This document shows positions 58,641-64,000 of a stretch of 64,000 nucleotides of DNA, in pieces. The notes below the pieces were generated by a model that saw only the letters and a list, made by a program, of their open reading frames with translations, was not told the origin of the DNA and did not search any database. Made by a program: the position numbers and the translations under genes. This DNA comes from Seohaeicola_A nanhaiensis. GTDB lineage: Bacteria > Pseudomonadota > Alphaproteobacteria > Rhodobacterales > Rhodobacteraceae. Where the stretch lies: positions 248,001-312,000 of the forward strand of contig NZ_JBHSGI010000024.1 in NCBI RefSeq assembly GCF_042654245.1. Reading direction: 5' to 3'. Each line of letters begins with the position of its first letter. Position 1 is the first letter of the stretch.

Positions 58641-60410
58641 ATGACCAGCTCGGGCGACGACGGATCACGACGGCTCTGGCTGGCGGGTCTTGGCGCGCTG
58701 GCGGCGGTCGCTCTGCGCTATATCGGGCAGGCCTGGGACGATCCCACAGTCCCGCCCGGGCTGGCGCTGGCGCTGTTTGCCTTCGTCCTGACCCACGCCA
58801 TCGTCGCGATGACGCTGACCGGCCCTCTTCCGGCCCTTCGCGCCCTGACCGGCGCGCTCTGGCTTTCGCTGCCGCTCACCGCCCTGATCTGCTGGGCCGG
58901 ACACCGGTTCGACGCCGCGACCGACCTCGCCGACGATCCGGCGACAATCGTTGTCGCCGTGCTTCTTGTGTCCATTGTGACGCCCTTCTTGCTGGTCAGG
59001 CTTTCCGCGCCCGGACACTGGCGGGACCCCGCAAGACTGTTTGACGCCGCCTGGACGATGCACGTCCGCTTTCTCGCTGCCTGGCTGTTTGTAGGGACCG
59101 TCTGGGTCGCGCTGTTTCTGTCGGACACGCTTTTGTCGCTGGTCGATGTGACGCTGATCCGCGCCCTGATGCGGCACGAGAGTTTTGCCTTCGGACTGTC
59201 CGGCGCGGCGCTTGGCCTGGGACTCGCCGTGACATGGGAGCTGCGCGCGACCGTCTCGCCCTTTCTGGCCCTCCGTCTGCTGCGCCTGCTGATTCCTTTG
59301 GCGTTGGTGGTCGTGGTGGGCTTTTTGCTGGCGCTACCGTTTCGCGGCTTCTCCGGTCTCTTCAGCGAATTTTCGGCCGCTACCACCCTCATGGGTGTGG
59401 CACTGGTCGGCCTGACCCTGATCGCCTGCGCGCTGGACCGAGATGATGCCGACGCCGTTACCTCACCTCTTCTGCGCTGGTCGACGCGCGGCCTCGCGGC
59501 CTCGCTGCTTCTTATTGCGGCACTGGCGTTCTGGTCGGTTTCCCTTCGTGTAAGTCAACATGGCTGGACTCCGGACCGCCTTCTGGCGGCGGTATCGGCG
59601 GCGCTGCTGATGGCTTATGGCATCTCTTATTTCCTCGCCGCCGTTCAGGCGGGGTGGATGGCGCGAATCCGCAGCGCCAACGTTGGCTTGGCGCTGCTGG
59701 TCGCCGCTGTCGCCGCGCTCTGGTTCACACCCGTGCTGAACCCGCAGAGAATCGCGGCCGAGAGCCAGGTCGCGCGCTATCTCTCAGGCAAGACCAGCCT
59801 GAGCCGTCTGGCGCTTTGGGAGCTGGCGCATGATTGGGGCCGCGCCGGCAATGCGGCGCTCGAGAGACTGTCGGCGGTCGACGATCGCGCCGACCACGCC
59901 GAACTGATGACCCGTATTGCGGATGTGCGCGCGCAGACAAGCCGTTTTCGCTTTGACAAGCTCCTCAGGGACCGGGCGATGCCCCGCGCCGAGTGGAGCG
60001 AAAGGATTGCCGCCCGCATAACCGTGGTGCCTCAGGGGAGGGTAGATGCCCGGATGTTCGCGGCGCTCGATGCTGACCAGCTCGAACGGATCTCCCGCGG
60101 CTGCATGCGCAACCTGCCTGATGGACGCCCCGGCTGCGCCATGGTGCGCGGTCGATTTGCCGGTGCGAATGAGGAGGCGATGATCCTCTTCCTTGCGGAG
60201 GCCGGCGTCGTCTGGGTCCAGCATATGGTGATCTCCGATGGCGTTGCGCTGGACCTGCAACAGGTGACCCAGGTCGGCAAAAGCGAAACGCCCTTTCCGC
60301 GTCTCTGGCCGAAGGATCTGGCCGCGGTGCTCGACGGGAATTATGCGATCCGCCCGACCGGCCTGAACGCGCTTTGGATCGGCGAGCGTGGACTTCAGCC
60401 TTCGAACTGA
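58641..60410 (+). CDS. Integral membrane protein, DUF4153-like
   Basis: A 589-residue protein with about ten to twelve hydrophobic helices in residues 10-375, then a hydrophilic C-terminal region of about 210 residues. Its arrangement fits DUF4153, a bacterial family of unknown function. The C-terminal part carries VARYLSGKTSLSRLALWELA and ends in a folded segment. GGAGG just upstream of the ATG supports the start. No adjacent gene suggests a role. Confidence 0.75.
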   Translation: MTSSGDDGSRRLWLAGLGALAAVALRYIGQAWDDPTVPPGLALALFAFVLTHAIVAMTLTGPLPALRALTGALWLSLPLTALICWAGHRFDAATDLADDPATIVVAVLLVSIVTPFLLVRLSAPGHWRDPARLFDAAWTMHVRFLAAWLFVGTVWVALFLSDTLLSLVDVTLIRALMRHESFAFGLSGAALGLGLAVTWELRATVSPFLALRLLRLLIPLALVVVVGFLLALPFRGFSGLFSEFSAATTLMGVALVGLTLIACALDRDDADAVTSPLLRWSTRGLAASLLLIAALAFWSVSLRVSQHGWTPDRLLAAVSAALLMAYGISYFLAAVQAGWMARIRSANVGLALLVAAVAALWFTPVLNPQRIAAESQVARYLSGKTSLSRLALWELAHDWGRAGNAALERLSAVDDRADHAELMTRIADVRAQTSRFRFDKLLRDRAMPRAEWSERIAARITVVPQGRVDARMFAALDADQLERISRGCMRNLPDGRPGCAMVRGRFAGANEEAMILFLAEAGVVWVQHMVISDGVALDLQQVTQVGKSETPFPRLWPKDLAAVLDGNYAIRPTGLNALWIGERGLQPSN

Positions 60411-60502
60411 ACCGGGCCGAAAGCTACTTAAAATTGTCATCGTTTGCCCGGAATTAACCGGCAACGGGCATGGTGGCGCGCGAACCCATGGGAACCGCCA
60501 CG

Positions 60503-61090
60503 ATGCATGGCCTGATCAACTGCGCGATCCAGTCCTTCTTCTGTCATACCTACAGCCAGGACCGATGGCAGCGGGTGCTGCGCCACGTCGGACAGGACGT
60601 TTCGGGATTCGAAGCCATGCTGCTCTACGACGACAGCGTGACATTCGACGTTCTCGCCGGGGCCTGTGCTGAACTGGGCCGCAATCAGGCGGAGGTACTC
60701 GAGGATATCGGAACCTTCATCGTCTCGCATCCCGGCCTCGAGGCAGTGCGCCGCCTCTTGCGATTTGCCGGTGTTAACTATGTGGATTTCCTGCACTCTC
60801 TCGACGACCTTCCAGACCGCGTCCGCCTCGCCGTCGCCGATCTCTATTTGCCCGTGCTCGAATTGCGCGAACATACGGCGGGCCTGTACAGCCTGACCTG
60901 CGGCCCCGGTCTTCCCGGTTTCGGCAGCGTCATGATCGGCGTGCTGCGCGCCATGGCCGACGACTACGGCGCGCTGGTCATGCTAGATCACCGCGGCCAC
61001 CACGATGGATGCGAGGTGATCTCCATCGCCCTGGTCGAATCCGCATACTCCGAAGGGCGCGGCTTCGATCTCGGGGCGCGCTCTGCATGA
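60503..61090 (+). CDS. H-NOX (heme-NO-binding) fold protein lacking heme-ligand motifs
   Basis: A 195-residue H-NOX-like protein, starting M-H-G as family members do. In H-NOX sensors helix F carries the proximal heme His in an F-L-x2-L-x3-H-x2-V pattern, and a Y-x-S-x-R motif binds the heme propionates. Here helix F reads FLHSLDDLPDRV with Pro104 at the His position, and the second motif reads YSLTC (129-133). Heme binding in the usual way is therefore doubtful. The stop overlaps the diguanylate cyclase start by 4 nt, so it is still presumably the sensor or partner of that enzyme. The start is ambiguous; 60488 is an alternative. Confidence 0.8.
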   Translation: MHGLINCAIQSFFCHTYSQDRWQRVLRHVGQDVSGFEAMLLYDDSVTFDVLAGACAELGRNQAEVLEDIGTFIVSHPGLEAVRRLLRFAGVNYVDFLHSLDDLPDRVRLAVADLYLPVLELREHTAGLYSLTCGPGLPGFGSVMIGVLRAMADDYGALVMLDHRGHHDGCEVISIALVESAYSEGRGFDLGARSA

Positions 61091-62118
61091 GCGAGGATCA
61101 CGGCACCGACGTGCTGCTCGACGTGCTCTGCCCGATGCACGTCCGTATTGGCCCCGCCGGAGACATCCGTCGCGTCGGGCCGACGCTGCGCAAGCTGCGC
61201 CCGGACGAATTGGTGGGCCAGCGCTTTCTTGATGTCTTTGCGCTGAACCGTCCGCGCGCGATCACGTCGATCTACCAGCTTATGCAACGCAGCGGCGCAA
61301 AGCTGCACCTTCAGTTCCGCCGTGCGCCGTCTACCGGTCTCAAGGGGGTGATCGTCCCTCTGCCGCCGGGCGAGGGCGCCATCGTCGATCTGTCCTTCGG
61401 CTTTTCCGTGCTTGAGGCGGTGCGCGACTATGCGCTGACCAGCGCGGATTTTGCGGCTACCGACCTGACCATCGAATTGCTCTATCTGGTCGAGGCCAAG
61501 ACCGCCGCGATGGATGCCTCGCACAAACTCAATCTGCGCCTTCAGGGGGCGATGATCGCCGCCGAGGAGCAGGCCTATACCGATATGCTGACCGGCCTGA
61601 AGAATCGCCGCGCGATGGATTTCGTCATGCAGCAGCTCATCGCCGAAGGCAGCCGTTTTTCCCTGATGCAGCTGGATCTCGATTTTTTCAAGGAGATCAA
61701 CGATTCCATGGGCCATGCGGCCGGGGATCATGTGCTGCGCCATATGGCGCGCATCATGACCGAAGACAGCCGCGATTCCGATTGCGTCGCACGGGTCGGC
61801 GGCGACGAATTCGTCCTGATCTTCAAGCGTCTGGTCGATCGGGCCCGGCTCGAGGAACTGGCCGACCGGCTGATCGCCCGCATCCGCCAACCGATCGCCT
61901 ACCAAGGCCGGGTTTGCCAGGTGTCGGTCAGCATCGGCATGGTGGTCACGCCCAAGGCCGGACGCCCCGATGCGGTGACGCTGCTCCATCAGGCCGATGT
62001 GGCGCTATATTCCGCCAAACATGCCGGCCGTGGCACGCACCGCTTTTACCGCCCCGGCATGACCTACGGCCCGGACGCCACCCTGCTGCCGCCGGCCTGC
62101 CGCTCGCGGCAGGACTGA
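61087..62118 (+). CDS. Diguanylate cyclase with N-terminal H-NOX-associated (HNOBA-type) domain
   Basis: A 343-residue cytoplasmic protein. Residues about 5-130 look like the PAS-like HNOBA domain, followed by a helical linker (LNLRLQGAMIAAEEQAYTDM) and a GGDEF domain. The active-site motif ARVGGDEFVLIF near residue 240 is intact, and an RxxD inhibitory site (RDSD) lies five residues before it. It should make c-di-GMP under control of the upstream H-NOX-like protein. The ATG at 61087 overlaps the upstream stop codon, giving translational coupling. Confidence 0.9.
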   Translation: MSEDHGTDVLLDVLCPMHVRIGPAGDIRRVGPTLRKLRPDELVGQRFLDVFALNRPRAITSIYQLMQRSGAKLHLQFRRAPSTGLKGVIVPLPPGEGAIVDLSFGFSVLEAVRDYALTSADFAATDLTIELLYLVEAKTAAMDASHKLNLRLQGAMIAAEEQAYTDMLTGLKNRRAMDFVMQQLIAEGSRFSLMQLDLDFFKEINDSMGHAAGDHVLRHMARIMTEDSRDSDCVARVGGDEFVLIFKRLVDRARLEELADRLIARIRQPIAYQGRVCQVSVSIGMVVTPKAGRPDAVTLLHQADVALYSAKHAGRGTHRFYRPGMTYGPDATLLPPACRSRQD

Positions 62119-62187
62119 CGCCCCTTTTACACCAGCCCCTTCGCCCTGTATGTCCGACGTGAATGCGCGACAACAAGGGTCCGGTCC

Positions 62188-62673
62188 ATGTCTGACAACC
62201 AACCGAAACTTCTGGGAACGGGCTTCTTCTGGCAGGACCTGTCCGTCGGCGCCCGGTTTCGCACCTACGGCCGCACGATCCGGGACGCCGATGTCTCGGC
62301 CTTCACCGCGCTCGTTGGGATGGTCGAGCCGCTGTTCACCGACGATGTCTACAGTGCGGCGCATTCGGCAATCAAAGGCCGTCTCGTTCCGGGGGCGCAG
62401 GTCTATGCCGTTGCCGAAGGTCTGGTGCTTGCGGCAACCGCCCATGGCACCGGCATGGCCTTCCTGCAGGCGTCGATGAACGTGCTTGGACCGACGCTCG
62501 CCGGGGACACCCTGCATGTGGAGTTCGAAGTGATCGAATCCCGCCCCGCAAGGAAAGACGGCCGCGGGCTGGTGCGCACGCGCAACCGGGTGATCAATCA
62601 GCGCGGCGAGGCTGTCATGGAATATGAGCCGCTGCGTCTGATGGCCGGCCGCGGAGATGCGCCGGCGGCCTGA
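62188..62673 (+). CDS. MaoC-family (hotdog) dehydratase-like protein
   Basis: A 161-residue hotdog-fold protein like MaoC enoyl-CoA hydratases. The hydratase motif region around DADVSAFTALVGMVEPLFTD has the usual D-x4-F pattern, though the canonical D-x4-H catalytic dyad is less clear. The central helix AKGLVPGA-like segment reads IKGRLVPGAQVYAVAEGL. It may act on acyl-CoA esters; the pathway is unknown. It follows the GGDEF gene after 70 nt. Confidence 0.8.
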   Translation: MSDNQPKLLGTGFFWQDLSVGARFRTYGRTIRDADVSAFTALVGMVEPLFTDDVYSAAHSAIKGRLVPGAQVYAVAEGLVLAATAHGTGMAFLQASMNVLGPTLAGDTLHVEFEVIESRPARKDGRGLVRTRNRVINQRGEAVMEYEPLRLMAGRGDAPAA

Positions 62674-62866
62674 CCGCAACGGCGGAAACCCGCAAACCGC
62701 ATCAGCGGGATCGCGCCGCCCTGTGGCATGACCCGGCCGATATCCGGCCTTGCAGGACCAAAGCCGCGCGGCATAGGGTCAACCCGTTGGAAATCGGGGT
62801 CAAACTCCTACCGCTCGGCCGCCGGATAATCGGCATACAGCGTCGGTCGGGGTTGAAGTGGGTGCC

Positions 62867-63562
62867 ATGCGATCGGCGATAGCTCTTGTCGCGATCTTGC
62901 TCGTGATCCTGACGGCGGCGTCAGGATATCTGCTGTTGCAGGCCTGTGGCCTGCGCCTGCCGCTGTTCGGCACTGTTGTCTCGGCCTGCGAGGATGACTC
63001 CATCCTGGACAATCGCCGCCGCCTGACCGAAGAACTCGCCCGGTCCCGCGATCTTGCCGCCGAGGTCGCGGCGCTGGAGCGCGAGCTGGCGCTGAAGGTC
63101 TGCAAGGCCGAGCCGCCACCACCACCGCCACCACCTCCCCCTCCGCCGCCACCCGAGCCGGAAACGCCAAGCGGCCTGGCCCCGGATGCCTTTGAAGACA
63201 ACGATATCTCGGTGATGGAAGGCTGCTGGGAGCTGTCCTCTCAATATGACGTGCGCGACATCCGCACCGGCCAGGTCACCAGTTTCCGAAGCTGGCAGAT
63301 CTGCTTCGATGCTGCCGGCAACGGACGCGAGGTGATGCGCGCCACCGACGGAACCCGCTGCGAGGGTCGGCTCAGCGGCAATATTGCCGGCGGTCGGCTC
63401 AACATGCGCGAGCCCGGCAACCTGCAATGTTCCAACGGGTCGGAAATCTTCCGGCGCGACATCAGATGTGCGCTCGACGCCAACGGCTCGGCAAATTGCA
63501 CCACCTACCAACCCGAGACCAACGGGCGCGGCAATGCCAAACTGCGTCGGGCAAGGAGATAG
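62867..63562 (+). CDS. Membrane-anchored protein with coiled coil and polyproline run, unknown function
   Basis: A 231-residue protein. An N-terminal transmembrane helix (about 4-26) is followed by a short charged helix likely to form a coiled coil (RRRLTEELARSRDLAAEVAA), then 14 consecutive prolines, then a C-terminal domain of about 120 residues (MEGCWELSSQYDVRDIRTG and several Cys). The long Pro run should need EF-P for translation. An in-frame GTG at 62858 is an alternative start. It appears to be the first gene of a unit continuing off the window. Confidence 0.75.
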   Translation: MRSAIALVAILLVILTAASGYLLLQACGLRLPLFGTVVSACEDDSILDNRRRLTEELARSRDLAAEVAALERELALKVCKAEPPPPPPPPPPPPPPEPETPSGLAPDAFEDNDISVMEGCWELSSQYDVRDIRTGQVTSFRSWQICFDAAGNGREVMRATDGTRCEGRLSGNIAGGRLNMREPGNLQCSNGSEIFRRDIRCALDANGSANCTTYQPETNGRGNAKLRRARR

Positions 63563-63566
63563 ACCC

Positions 63567-64000
63567 ATGGCCGATCATTTCCTGTCCAAGATCAAGGTAA
63601 CCAACGCCGATTTCGTCGAGGCAGGGGGCAGCACTGCGCTGGAACGCCATGCCGAACTGCGCGCTCTCCTGGCCGATCGTGCCGGCCCCGAGGCCGCCGC
63701 GCTCTTTGCCGAGCCTCTGATCAGCCGCGGCAACGACGCTGCTGCGCCGACCATCAGCTGGTATACGGACCGCGCCGGCCCGGCGAAACCGCTCGCCGAG
63801 CTGCCCGCCGGCGAACGCGAACGGGTCGAACGCTGGCTGGCAGACCACCTTCGTCCGGTGCGCGCGCTGGCCGAGGATCCGGCGACCGCGCCGCTGGCGC
63901 AGGCAGCTCTGACGGTGATGGGAGAGGCCGATGTGCTGGTCGTGGGCGACCGGCCGGTGATCGTGAACTGGGGTCTGATGCCCGGCGGGAAGGGGGCCAA
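63567..64000 (+). CDS. Unknown protein, 3' end cut by the window
   Basis: The first 144 codons of a protein that continues past the window edge. AAGGAG at 63553 and the ATG at 63567, 4 nt after the previous stop, show co-expression with the polyproline-linker gene. Visible segments include RVERWLADHLRPVRALAEDP and VMGEADVLVVGDRPVIVNWG. No family was recognised. Confidence 0.7.
   Translation, partial: MADHFLSKIKVTNADFVEAGGSTALERHAELRALLADRAGPEAAALFAEPLISRGNDAAAPTISWYTDRAGPAKPLAELPAGERERVERWLADHLRPVRALAEDPATAPLAQAALTVMGEADVLVVGDRPVIVNWGLMPGGKGA

Overview
The window is a high-GC, gene-dense stretch of an alphaproteobacterial chromosome, most likely Rhodobacterales (roseobacter-type). This rests on gene content and order: short-form Psd-PssA, CarD, a SUV3-like helicase beside an S4 protein and FdxA, a cisplatin-type ATP-dependent ligase with its MBL exonuclease, DUF6476, an H-NOX/GGDEF pair and an RTX protein. 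No rRNA, tRNA, CRISPR array, prophage or insertion sequence was found. No gap between genes exceeds about 300 bases.

Region by region. 0.07-8.6 kb: an aromatic catabolic cluster on the plus strand (isatin-hydrolase-like cyclase, MarR, indolepyruvate:ferredoxin oxidoreductase-like pair, Rid protein, gentisate-dioxygenase-like cupin, flavin reductase, hotdog thioesterase, altered type II dehydroquinase). 8.7-14 kb: rluD, rpoH, psd-pssA, an M19 dipeptidase. 14-23 kb: an oxidoreductase, acetyltransferase, M3 peptidase, an MscS channel gene interrupted by an in-frame amber codon, the DNA ligase/exonuclease pair, a lipase-like hydrolase, an SCP2 protein and a TPR protein. 23-28 kb: SUV3-like helicase, S4 protein, fdxA, carD. 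28-36.5 kb: transporter, cobS/cobT, CPA2 antiporter, Lrp regulator divergent from hpd, RTX protein. 36.6-45 kb: a large unknown membrane protein, a SIMPL protein, a MetY-type sulfhydrylase, an RHH-like protein behind a 59-bp inverted repeat, a glycosyltransferase-like protein, a WYL regulator. 45.2-52.9 kb: a seven-gene minus-strand operon for CoA-dependent 2-aminobenzoate (or salicylate) breakdown. 53-64 kb: leuA with a leucine-rich leader peptide, an 18-unit MORN protein, nadE, DUF4153 protein, the H-NOX-like/diguanylate cyclase pair, MaoC, and two unknown genes running off the window.

Main idea: the two catabolic clusters, about 42 kb apart, look like halves of one route. The first holds an isatin-hydrolase candidate (isatin to isatinate, toward anthranilate) and indolepyruvate oxidoreductase-like genes. 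The second activates and dearomatises or hydroxylates anthranilate/salicylate as CoA thioesters. A 33-nt sequence, 26/33 identical and with two CTTGA cores exactly 14 nt apart, lies about 50 nt upstream of ridA in the first cluster and of the hydroxylase in the second. This suggests one shared regulator, plausibly one of the two MarR proteins encoded within the clusters.

Other notable points are four conserved proteins with key residues changed (type II dehydroquinase, Rid protein, H-NOX, and the ferredoxin domain of the IorA-like protein), the amber-interrupted MscS gene, and a probably leaderless leuA attenuation peptide. Family assignments were made by reading motifs; no database search was run.
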